From assembly GCF_047948215.1 (NCBI RefSeq), contig NC_134465.1, positions 18,000,022-18,064,021 of the forward strand: a DNA stretch of 64,000 bases, written 5' to 3'. Origin of the DNA: Lycorma delicatula (Eukaryota > Arthropoda > Insecta > Hemiptera > Fulgoridae). Positions 1-11,700 of this stretch are shown here, piece by piece; position 1 is the stretch's first letter, and each line of letters opens with the position of its first letter. A program made the position numbers and the translations under genes. Below the pieces are notes generated by a model. The model searched no databases. It was not told where the DNA came from and was given only the letters and a program-made list of their open reading frames with translations.

Positions 1-182
1 CTAAAATTACCTCCATCATAAGCAGCAATAATAAGCTGATACTCTTTATTATGACCTTCTAAACCCTGCTTTAGACTAATTTCACCAGTTTTACGACATA
101 CTTTGAAAAGTTCTCCATGTCCTCTGATTAATTCATATCTAACTTCACCATTTTCACCTTTATCCAAATCAACTGCATGAAC
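1..182 (-). CDS. cadherin exon 14 of 14 in window (partial)
   Basis: Most downstream exon, running off the window. The acceptor TAG at 183-185 joins in phase 0 to the AAG ending the exon at 6586. It encodes the start of a cadherin repeat with the calcium-binding AVDLDKGENGEV, then RYELIRGHGELF and an EYQLIIAAYDGG strand, typical of Fat-like repeats. Confidence 0.88.
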
Positions 183-3100
183 CTAAACAATAAAAATAAT
201 TAAAATATTAAGTTTTCAAATAATTCATGAAACTGCATTCTAAATAATTTTATTTATTCATATTTATATTTACATATTCCTATCTCATTAGTCATCTAGT
301 TTTTTAATTTCCTGATAACATACAGAGGTATGTTATCAGGAAATTTTTATGACATAATCTAGAGAGATTATGTCATAAAAATTTAAGTATAGTAATCAGT
401 CAAAAACATGGGATGTGGGTTTTTTGCATTTCTTAATGTTTCATAACCCAGGGATACAAAAAAAAGTAGAGGAATGTCACATACTTACGTATGTATGCTG
501 ACATGTTTGAAGCTTAATAACTTTTGACTGGATAAAATGATTTTGATGAAATCTGGCACATAGACTAGTGTATATGGAGCAATTTTTTGGTAAACGTTTG
601 GGGTCAATATCTCCAGGAGATGGGGTAGATAATTTCTTTTGGGTCTATTTACTCAAGATTTTGCAAACATAACCTTCACTTTATATTAAGCTCAGTTCAT
701 GTATACAGGCTCTTAGATTAAAAAAAATTGGTCTTCAGATTCTATTCCTTCCCCAAGAATAAAAAAAAACTTTATTTTTATTAATCGCATGTCTTTAAAC
801 TAATTTTTTTTTGTGTATTCCTGAGGATAGTAGTAGTGCAAATGGACAAAATTACTTTGGAGGGAATGTTGTGGCTGGGGGAGGTGATCAAAGTTCAAAA
901 CTTTTTTTTTAGTTTATTTAACTCTTTTTATAATAACATTACAATAAAATTTCATCACAATTCATCCCCAGTCCCAAAAAAAAAACTTAGGTAACTTTTA
1001 ATTAGTTATACATTTTTCAGAAGAATTAATTTTAGTTTCTTTCATTTAACCTAGTAAACATGGACAAATCAAAAAAGATTCCTTGGGTGATTTTGTGGGT
1101 GGGGAGCAGAAAAAAGTAAAAAAATATTGATTTTTTTCAGGTATTATTATTTTTCCACTATATAAGAATAATAACCAATGCCAGGAAAGTACGAGTATAA
1201 AAATTTTGTTGTCAGCTTTTTTTTTTGTGAAGCAAGATGAATTTTGAAATGTATGAAAAATGCCACGTCTTTCTATAATTCAAGCCCAGGATTTTGCTAA
1301 AAGAAAGAAACAATAACATTCCACTACAGAAATAATGGAAATTGCATAATATCAATTACTTGATAAACTTCATTATTGGTTGTTTTAGAAAATCAAATAA
1401 ACTAAAATTATCATAAACAATTTTTTGCTGCATAATGAAAAAATATAAATTTACACTAGCAAATATTGCTAATTTAAAAAACTAGTCTAGTATATGAAAA
1501 AATGACAGATTTTTTGAGAGACCATTGATTTTTTGTAATCCCAAAAACCATAATTTTTTATTTATCTATTTAAAAGCTAATTTTGTTTTAAAAATATTTT
1601 TACTAACTTTCTGTTGAAATAAAATTATGAAATCTTAAATACAAAATAATTTCTTTGCTATATATGCTTTATATATATATATATACCATTTTAGTAAAAT
1701 TAATCTTTTTAAGATTCATATTATTCCTTTGTACTATTAAATTATATTTTTAATTCTATTAATATAAATCACCTAGTACAAAATATTGAGATAAGATATA
1801 TCTTATCTTAATTTTGCCATGAAAGTACTTTTGTGGGATCCTGCATCATGATTGAAATAATTCAGTTACTATATAATAAAAACTGCGTATCAATTTATTA
1901 TAAGAGTGCTACTTCGTATAATACTATCTGCTGCATTAGCAATCTTTCTTGTATTAACTGCTATCTGTTGCAATTTTTATAAGACTGCCTCCCTTACACA
2001 CTATCTCATGATTTAGCAGATTGAAATTTTGTTTATGTTTATACATGTAATATTTTTCTAATGTATTTAATTTTACACCATCTTTATTCATTTCTAATAT
2101 TTATAAATATGTGTTATTATCAGAAATAAAATGTTTATTGTTTATTAGATGGTCTGCCATGTTAGATAAAGCTAATTTATTATTTTTGTAATTTCTATAA
2201 TGTTCAAGAAATCTAATTTTAAAGGATCTATTTGTTTTTTTTTTCTATTTAAACATCACCTCAATAATTACATTTAATTTTATAAATTTCACACAGATTG
2301 TTTATTTTATTATTTTTGTTTTTTAAATATTTTATTACGTCTGAATGCTAGTTTAATACTTCCTTATATTTTCTTTAATTTTATATTTCTTTATTTTAGT
2401 AATTTTTTCAATGATATTAGTGTATAAAATACTTTAATGTATATTTTTCACTCTTTTGTGTCTTATTGTATATCGGTTATACGGTAATATTATTAATTAA
2501 AGTAATGTCATATCCATTTTCCTTATAAATAGAGATTTTCCTTAAAAATACCTTACCTGTGGGATCTCTACTATTAGCAATTATGTCAGAAATATATTTA
2601 CAGGATTTTGAGAGTAAATTAATATGTACATGGTATCACTCACACACAGAAAGTTTTAATTTGGGGATGGTATGTTGAAGATATTCTTGTTATATTATAA
2701 CCTGGTAATAAACAATGAGCATCAACTAACAGTATTAAACAAATTAAATTTTTATAATGAAAATTTGAAATTCACATTTGAAATAGATAATAGTAGAATT
2801 TTAAATTATTTAGCTGTCATTATACCAAACCAAATTGAAACATCAGTATAATAGAAAACCCACATCTAATAATATAACAATTCATAAAAGATCATATCAC
2901 CCTTGGTCTCATAAAATAAACACTTATACAAATATGATTAATAGAGCAATCAAATACATATATAACAACAAAGAAAAGTTACATAATGAAATAAACATCA
3001 TAAAACATATAGCGATTGATAAGGATATGATACTATTTTAATTAATAATATTTATAAAAACAACTATCAAAACATAAATTAACAAAATAACTACAGACTG

Positions 3101-6100
3101 AATCATATGCATTTGCATATTAAGCCCATTCTCACCAGTTATTGTATATTTTCCTTAAAATCTAGTGATGATACATATTTTTACTATATTTACAATATTT
3201 TTCAGTAGGGTACCTAGTTGATAAATGAAATCTTATGTTGCAGCCCCAGCCAGACAGCTCTTAGAGCGGACTTAGCAGCCGCACGTCTATTAGTTTGGTA
3301 GGATAATATTATTATGAGCCCAAGTAAAACACAGACTCACACGAAACAAGGACAGACGATACTGTTTTGCGTTGCGAATGCCTACTGCAGCACTCAACCA
3401 CTACGCAATTACATTAAGCATGTTATGTCTTATTTATGCAAAGTTTAATGTGTTTTATCTTAATTTGATTCATGTGACGTGCTTTGCTCATGCAGTTACA
3501 CCGACTCGCTGAGGAAGTACGATCCATGTTTGGGAATGTAATTAACTGATTTTATCAATAAAGAAAGTATTTTTTAGGGCACCTGCTTACAATATGGCCT
3601 GTAAGGAAAAACTGCCAAATGTGCCTTTACCTTCCAAACAAGTGGTAACTCGATGCGGAATGAGGATTGAAGATGTACTGTTTTACAATGAACATTTCGA
3701 GGCGATCAAAAGTGCAGTAAACAGCTTCAACAGTGCAGAGGCTATGGCAATTTGTCAATTGCAAATTTAAATACTCCCCAGATATCTCAGTGGATGTGGA
3801 ATGATCCTTTTCCACTTATAAAAATATCTTGAGTGACCGAAGACATAATCTTACTGCCAAACATTTGGAACGGTGCCTAATTGTTTATGTTTACAAAAGT
3901 AACAAAATGTTAATTGTAAATCATCAAATTTATCATAAATTATAGAAATACTATTCGATTACTTACTAATTATATGCTGATTTTGAAATAAAAAAACTAA
4001 AAATTACTATTTTTCTTATTATTTAAAGTTGCATATTCTGAAACTTTTCATGCATATTTTAAGCGTTTCTCATGCATATTTCAAACTTTTTATGTTGCAT
4101 ATAATTCGGTCGCAAATCATAACACACACGAGTGAAACAATATACAAAATATTTATAAACTAATAATATTATTGAAATATTACTAAAATTTACAATAAAG
4201 AAATATCTAAACCAACATACAAAACTAATAACCAAGTAATAAAATGTTTAAAAAACTAAAATAGTAATAAAATAAACAATCTATGTGAAATTTATAACAT
4301 TAAATGTAATGATTGTAATGGTATTTCTATAGGAAAAACAAATAGATCCTTTAAAACTAGATTTCTTGAACATTATAGAAATTACAAAAATAAGGTTTAT
4401 CTAATATTTCAGACCATTTAATAAACAATAAACATTATTTTTCTAATATTAACACAAACTTAGAAATATTATAAATTAATGAAGATGATATTACAAAAAT
4501 ATTATAAATACAAACAAAATTTCAATTTGATAAACCATCAGACAATGTTTGAGGGAGGCAGTCTTATAAAAACTGCAAAAGATAAATGTGTAATAAATTA
4601 ATACGTAATTTTCGTTATTTTAGTATTTTTATTTTTAATTTTTATTATGCAGTAACTGAATTATTTCAATCATGACTGAGGATGTGGTATCCCACGAAAG
4701 TACTTTCATGGTAAAATTAAGGTAAGATATATCTTATCTCAATATTTTGTACTGGGTAGTTCATATTAATAGAATATAACACAAACAAACACACACACAC
4801 ACACACACATACATATATATATATATCAAATAACAATAAGAATTGACCACTGTGCCAATTTTGTTGTTGGTATAGTGGTCACTATGTTGATGAATTATTT
4901 GAATTTTCACAAATTTATACATATATTTGTGTGTGTGTGTGTGTGTGTATGTGTATTTTTGTTCAGTAACCAGCACTAATTTATTTTACTTCACTTTAAA
5001 ATTATTTAAAAATAACTTTTTTTTAAATTTTGTAAATTTCAGCTCTTTACAAAATTTGCACAAACTATTGATCTCTGTTTTATGGTTACAATATTTTTAA
5101 TGTTAGTTAAGTAAAGTTGGATATTACTTATCAGTGAAACTTTCCTATTGATATACTGTACGTGTAAATAAAACAAAATTTAAATATTAGTTATCTTCAA
5201 TTAGTTCCCTATGACCGATAATTTTCACTTTACAAAAATTAAAAAACACTAAAACGTTTAACATAACATTTTTAAAAAATAACTTTTATTTGGAAATTAC
5301 TTTGTTTTGGAAATGTTCATAAATTTTTTGGAAACAATCTTAGAGAATTCATTCTTAAAAAATTCTTCAACTTTTTTGCATTGGCAATAATGTCATTAGC
5401 ATCTCTGTCTTATGTTCCTTTTACAGAAAAATTCAAGTGAGGAAAACAAACAAAAATTAACTGGTGCAAAGGTAATGGATGCTCCAGGAGTGTTACATTT
5501 ATGTTTTTTAACTCCAGACAAGAATTTTAGAATAATTTGTTGCAAACAGAAAGCATTTTCAGATTGTTAAAGAAAACACTATTGGTAACTTTTCAATGAT
5601 AGTTCAACTTCTGATACCATTTCTTTAATAGATTTCTTCTATCAATTAAAACATGTTTAATATTTTAATGACTTTTGATTTCCACGATAGTTATTTATTT
5701 CAGAAAACAAGTCCTACTATGAAGTCACGAGCAATCATGAAAAGCTTGTGCTTGAGCCATTACATTCTTGTGTTTTATTTTAACCATTTTACCCGTACCC
5801 TTTAATTTCAGTGTCTTTAACGGTGATACTTCCAGTAAAATCCAAAATTTGAACTTTATATGCTGTTCAATGATTGAAATTTTTAGTTTTAACGCATGCT
5901 GGTAAGGAAACAAGAACATAACACGTAATATCTTAAAGTTGCTAACTTATAAAACAATCATTTTCTGACACGGTTACTATTTTAAACAGATTTCAGATAT
6001 TTTTAAGGGTGTATATGTGTGTGTGTATATATATGATATACCTATCTGGTTCATTATTTACTAGTGATAGGTCTTGGAATTATTACCTGAGATACAGCAA

Positions 6101-8729
6101 ATAGAGGGGCTATCACATAGGCAAATATCATGCTGGATTTGTACACTAGAAACATATGATCTTCTTGAAGGAAGAATAATCAGGTAAGGGTGGTTCCTTC
6201 ATACTTATTGCAATAATTTATCATGATACTTCTATGTAATTTTAAAACATGAAATTAAATCTCCAAATTAAAAAAAAATTGTGCAATTTTATACTACTCT
6301 GATATCCTTTTTTATATTAATAGTTTAACTTAAAAAACTTTATTTATAAATTACAACCAACAGAGTCAATACAACTAACTTAAAATAAAATGAACAAATT
6401 AGTACTGTACGCATCACTACCATTTAGCATATAAACTTATAATTTTGATTCAAATAGTTTCTTAAATGTTTATTAACACTAAAATTATAGTTCTTGTCTT
6501 TAATTATGGTACATTTGGGGAACACAAAATTAAATTACTGTATGAAATATTGTTTAGTAGCATGTACAGAAAAAGTAAACTTTACCTTAGTAATAACATC
6601 TCCTTTATGTGCATCAATAGAAACAACAGCATAATATGGTAAATTAACAAACATTGGACAATTATCATTAATATCTAATACAGTTACATTTACTGGAACA
6701 TGAGCAACTCTTGCTAAGCCTCTTCCATATTCTTCACTTCTTGCCTGAAAATAAAAATTAAACTGATAAATGATTAGTTAAAGATTATACACGGTGATTC
6801 AAAGAAACAGGAAATTTTGAAAGTTGTGTTGATAGCCGTGGGCGATTTGTACCACTTGATAAGTGGCGCCAGCCTCTCTAACCTTTTTTTTTTTTTCCTT
6901 TTCTTTTTCCTGTTTAGCCTCCGGTAACTACCGTTTAGATAATTCTTCAGAGGATGAATGAGGATGATATGTATGAGTGTAAATGAAGTGTTAGTCTTGT
7001 ACATTCTCAGTTCGACCGTTCCTGAGATGTGTGGTTAATTGAAACCCAACCACCAAAGAACACCGGTATCCACGATCTAGCCTCTCTAACCTAACCTGCC
7101 ATTTAGTTGTCATGGATCCTTGGAGTGGTGTACAACGTGCATTTGCTATCAAAGCGTTTTACAAAAAAAATGGCAGTGTGGAGGGAGCGCGTAGAGAATT
7201 TTGCAATCATTTTAATCTAGGACGGCACGACCGTGTTCCATCAGCACATGCAATTAAAACATGGATATCTAATTTTGAGGAAACCGGTTCGGCAATGAAA
7301 AAGAAACAATCCAGGTCGTGAGCGAACCGTCCGTACACCACAGAATGTTCAACCTTTACAAGATGCTGTCACACAAAGTCCACATCGGTCAATCCATCGT
7401 CTCTCAGAATCTTTACAATTACATAGTTCAAGCGTTCGAAGAATGTTAGTGAAGGACTTGCATTCCATCCATACAAGTTGCAGATCGTCCAGGAACTGAA
7501 ACCGAATGATGCAGTTGTGCGAGCACAGTTCTGTAATGTAATGCTTCAGAAGATAAATGATAACGAAGAGTTTGTTCACGAACTATGGATGTCAGACGAA
7601 GCGCATTTCCACCTCAGTGGATTTGTTAACAAGCAAAATTTCAGATACTGGGCACAAGAAAATCCTACGCAGCTACACCAGCGTCCATTGCACAGCCAGA
7701 AAGTGACCATGTGGTGTGGTACGTCATCTTACGGTGTTATAGGCCCTAATTTTTTTTGAGGATGACAATGGTCTTGCGATTACAGTGACTTCGGCTCGTT
7801 ACGTAGCCATGCTTGAAACCTTCGTTGTGGAACAAAAGAGATTTCTACCAATTCTTAACACTGGTTTCAACAAGACGGAGCAACGTCACATACTGCACGA
7901 ATATTGATGGCAGCTGTTCGCCGATTGTTTGGACAACGTGTCATTTCACGAAATGGTGACATTATATGGCCTCCCAGATCGCCTGATCTCTCAGCTTGCG
8001 ATTACTTTTTGTGGGGTCACCTTAAAAGCAAAGTGTTCCACAGAAGACCTGCTATAACGGAAGAACTGAAGGCAAAGATCCGAGAAGCAATTGTGGAAAT
8101 TCCAGTTGAGATGTTATGTCAAACGATGAACAATTTAACGAAGAGACTTCGTGAGTGTTTACGTAGAAGAGATGACATCACCTGCAAGATGTCATCTTTA
8201 AAAAATAAACTAAAATGTATGTATCCTAAAATGGCAACATTTGTACAATTACATGAAATAAAATTAATTTTCTAAAAAATATTTTTCATTAACGTTATTT
8301 ATTTTTTTAAATTTCCTGTTTCTTTGAATCACTCTGTATTAAAAACAAGTATCCAAAAAAATATTAATGGTAATGTGTCAGAAAGGTGTGGTGGTTAGTG
8401 CTTGTTTTCTGATGATAATGGATGCTTGATTTTATTTCCATTATACTATTTTTCTAATTAATCACATCCAGGGGTTCAACTTATAGATACACTCACTACA
8501 TGAACAAGTGATGTAACAGCCTATAGCTAAAAATCAATAAACGTGACGTAAATGTTTGGAAGCTTCTGAAATAATACATAAATCAATCAGATATTTAGCA
8601 CTGAAAATTCAGTGCAAGGAAATATATCATTATTATATATTTAAATTATATTAAATTAAATTTGCTTCACACACCTTCATTTCCTGGATCTGAGAACCAT
8701 AAACTTTTACTGTATAACTCAGGTCTCAC

Positions 8730-8775
<46 letters not shown>

Positions 8776-11700
8776 CTTTATAGATATTTAAAGTTTAAAT
8801 AAACTTTTGAAACTTTCTTATTTGAAAAACTGCTTTTTTGGTTATTTCTACTTTATCTAAATCATAAAATCTAAAAAAAATAATGAACTGGTTTTCCTAA
8901 TAATAAATTATAAAAATTAATGAAACTAAAATAGTAGTTCAGCTCCTAAGTGCACAGCTTGAATCACACAGACCTATCTAAATTTTTTAAAAACGTTTTT
9001 AATCAGGCATTCTTGAGTATACATCTAAAACTGTAAATTATATTTAACAATTACAATACTGTTTTTTTTTTAAATTGCATTTTATATTCAATAAAGTAAG
9101 AAGATTTTTAAAGAACTCTTATGTAGTTCTCTCACAAGAAGACTGACCTTTTGTTTCCAACACCCTCACTATTTTGCAATCAGAAATACACTGATTTTCG
9201 GAGTATAATGCAATATATAAGTCTGATTATACACAAGTATCGAGTTTAAACACAATCGCCACTGAGACTCACTGCATAAGCGTATATGAAAAGTATACCA
9301 CTACACAATTAACATAATCTCAAATTGAAGTTATGTGGTCAGCTGTTAACCTTAAATGAGTGTAACTCTAGAAAAATTTGACCAATCTTTATCAAATTTT
9401 CACATGCACAACTTTAGATATGCTACTTACAGCATATCTAAATTTCAATGAAACTGAATGTGTAGTTTCGGAGATTTTCAAACCACAAAATGTTATACAT
9501 AGGCCTATATATATATAAATAATATATGATCACCCCCCCCCCACACACCAATACCACCATGCGACTGAAAGCAGTACCACAATTTTCTCTGAATTGTCAG
9601 AAAAATGCAAATGTATAAAATATAAAAACCTATCTGAATTAAAACAAATGATCTAGTAACAAAAAAAGTAAAATTAAAAACAATAACAAAACTTACTTGT
9701 ACAATAAGCTGATAATGCTCCTGTAATTCTCTATCAAATTTAATACCAGTTGTTCTAACAGCGCCAGACGTATGACCAATTTGAAACAATGGTGATGGAT
9801 TTAAAATACTAAATATAAGATGTTCATTTAATTGACTACCAATAACATTTACAACAGCAACAGTCATAACTTTTGTTGAATTTTCAAGAACAGATCCAAG
9901 ATATAATGGGCGTTGAAATACTAATCCTGAATTAAGACTCTGTTCCCACCGTATATTAACATATCTAAAGAAAGAAAAATTTAATTAACAAAATAATACT
10001 GTATAATATATAAAATAGCATATAAATATTACTTACATAACCTTCACATACAGAATAACCCACACTAATATTTTATTACAAAAATAAGAACTAAATCTGG
10101 AAAAAACGCAAAAACAGTCTATAAAAAAAATAAAAATCTTAACCTATTTGTGGATAGCTATTTTGATTATGAAAAAAAGTCATCAGTAGACACTGAGAAG
10201 TTATTTATAAAATTTCATTTTTTCATTTACATGTTTCTTCCATGTTTTACAGAGATCTCTGTTTCAACAGAATATTTGTAGAAATTCAATTAAAAATACT
10301 TAGACATCGATATCTATCTTAGACATTGATATCAGCGAAGGGGATGTGAAGGAAGGAATAAAGTAATAAGGGGGAAAATTAATTTTTATAAATAATTATA
10401 TTCTGCTGCTAATTCCAGCAATTTTCTGAACTACTAATTAAATCAAAGATTAGTATAAGAAAGCTATATACTTCATATAAATAACAGAAAAATGAATAGT
10501 AACAATTAAACATTACTTACAAAACACCAGAAAAAGAGTATTTCTACCTGTATCTAAAAAATAAAGAGAACTGATAACTAAAAAATACGTTATATTATTT
10601 TAAACAATTTCATTTAAAAACAGTCAAAGTCATTTAAATTCTCAACTCACTCTGTCTATCGCACACATAACACAAATCCTTATACGTAGGACTGAATAAA
10701 TTTGAAATTATCTCAAAAAAAAAAGAGAAACAATTACTGTTTAATGATGAAAAAGCTAATTATTATTAACAAATATATCAAAGAATTTATATTTATAATA
10801 TAAGATTAAATATTTAATATATTTTAATTTTCACTTTCCAGACAAATACAACTGCAATAGCTATATTATAGGGGAAAGTATGGTAGTCATATAAAAAATG
10901 GGTTATCGGTTTTTTACAAATCTTTATATTTTAGGATCCAATTAGTTCATTTAGACCCCAAAAAAATTATATATGTATATGCATAAGTAAGAAAATATGT
11001 ATTGCACTGCTTTTGGACTTATATTTCAGGACTGACTGAACCAACTTTCTTCAAATTTGACTCAAATATTTCGATATGTGGGGTATTGATCATATTACTT
11101 TTTTTTAATTTTTTAAGGGGTGGGGAATATCATGAAAAAACCAATTTTGATTTTCTTCTATAGAAAAAACTTTCCATTAAAGGAAATTTGTTACTTAAAA
11201 TGCATGTGTAAATAAACCAATTTTTTTTTCAAAAATTAATCCCCAACTCTTTAAACTGAAGTATACGATATTTTTTGTTCTATTGCTCTATCTCCCTTCA
11301 ATTTCAATATTCTTTAAAAATTTTATGAAGCTTTATACTTCATTTGTAGAGGTATCAAGAAATGTTTTCAATTTTTTTTAAATTACAATCCCCGGTCCTA
11401 TAATGTAATAATCTTTAAAAAAATTTTCTTTTTCTTACTTTAGCCTTTACTGAAGGGGATGTTAGATTTAGAAAAAACTTTACTTAATCAAATTTGTTAA
11501 GTTTAACACCTATACGTGAATTCCATTAAAAAAAAATCTTAAAATTTATTACCCACCTCTAAAAATACATATTCTGTTTCTTTTTATTTTTTGGCTCTAA
11601 TTTTTTAATTTTTATTATTAATAGCGGGAAAGTCATTCAATACTTTGCCATCTTTTTAAAAAAGCTGGTAAGATATTGATGCAAATATTAATCCCACATA

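Larger units (their letters stand above)
2690..4790 (+). pseudogene. Penelope-like element relic (RT tail plus GIY-YIG endonuclease)
   Basis: Penelope-like retroelements encode a reverse transcriptase and a GIY-YIG endonuclease. The frame at 2835-3041 carries YNRKPTSNNITIHKRSYHPW followed by SHKINTYTNMINRA, the pattern of the region just after the RT palm in Penelope proteins. After an insertion (about 3108-4113) the frame at about 4272-4400 reads CEIYNIKCNDCNG then IGKTNRSFKTRFLEH, the linker and GIY-YIG core; the catalytic Arg region (KTRF) is visible. Downstream is a 3' terminal region shared with 1650-1900 and 19600-19790. Stops and frameshifts throughout; non-functional. Confidence 0.65.
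183..6585. other. cadherin intron with hairpins and nested repeats
   Basis: Intron between the exons at 1-182 and 6586-6744. It holds twin hairpins (308-384), a dispersed repeat (about 400-1150), two Penelope-like relics with a hAT relic inside one (1650-4790), CA/GT microsatellites (4790-4808 and 4931-4948) and a mariner relic (about 5280-5900). Nothing else recognisable was seen in 5000-5280 or 5900-6585 apart from a short GT/TA run near 6018. Confidence 0.8.
6790..8336 (+). mobile_element. DD41D Tc1/mariner-superfamily transposon, copy A
   Basis: Terminal inverted repeats CACGGTGATTCAAAG and, reading in from the other end, CAGAGTGATTCAAAG, flanked by TA at 6788-6789 and 8337-8338 (TA target duplication, as in the superfamily). 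It is 201 bp longer than copy B (33678-35023), mainly because of a SINE-like insertion at 6885-7078. The transposase inside is broken by several frameshifts. Confidence 0.9.
6745..9696. other. cadherin intron
   Basis: Contains DD41D transposon copy A (6790-8336) with an internal SINE-like insertion, a (TA)n run at about 8734-8774, and dispersed repeat R2 copy 1 (about 9140-9500). Outside these (8340-9140) only AT-rich sequence was seen. Confidence 0.8.

Noticed and set aside
4761..4976. Thr/His-rich ORF
   Set aside because: It is translated CA/GT microsatellite.
9505..9867. 120-codon minus-strand ORF as a separate gene
   Set aside because: It is cadherin exon 12 read through its donor into the intron.
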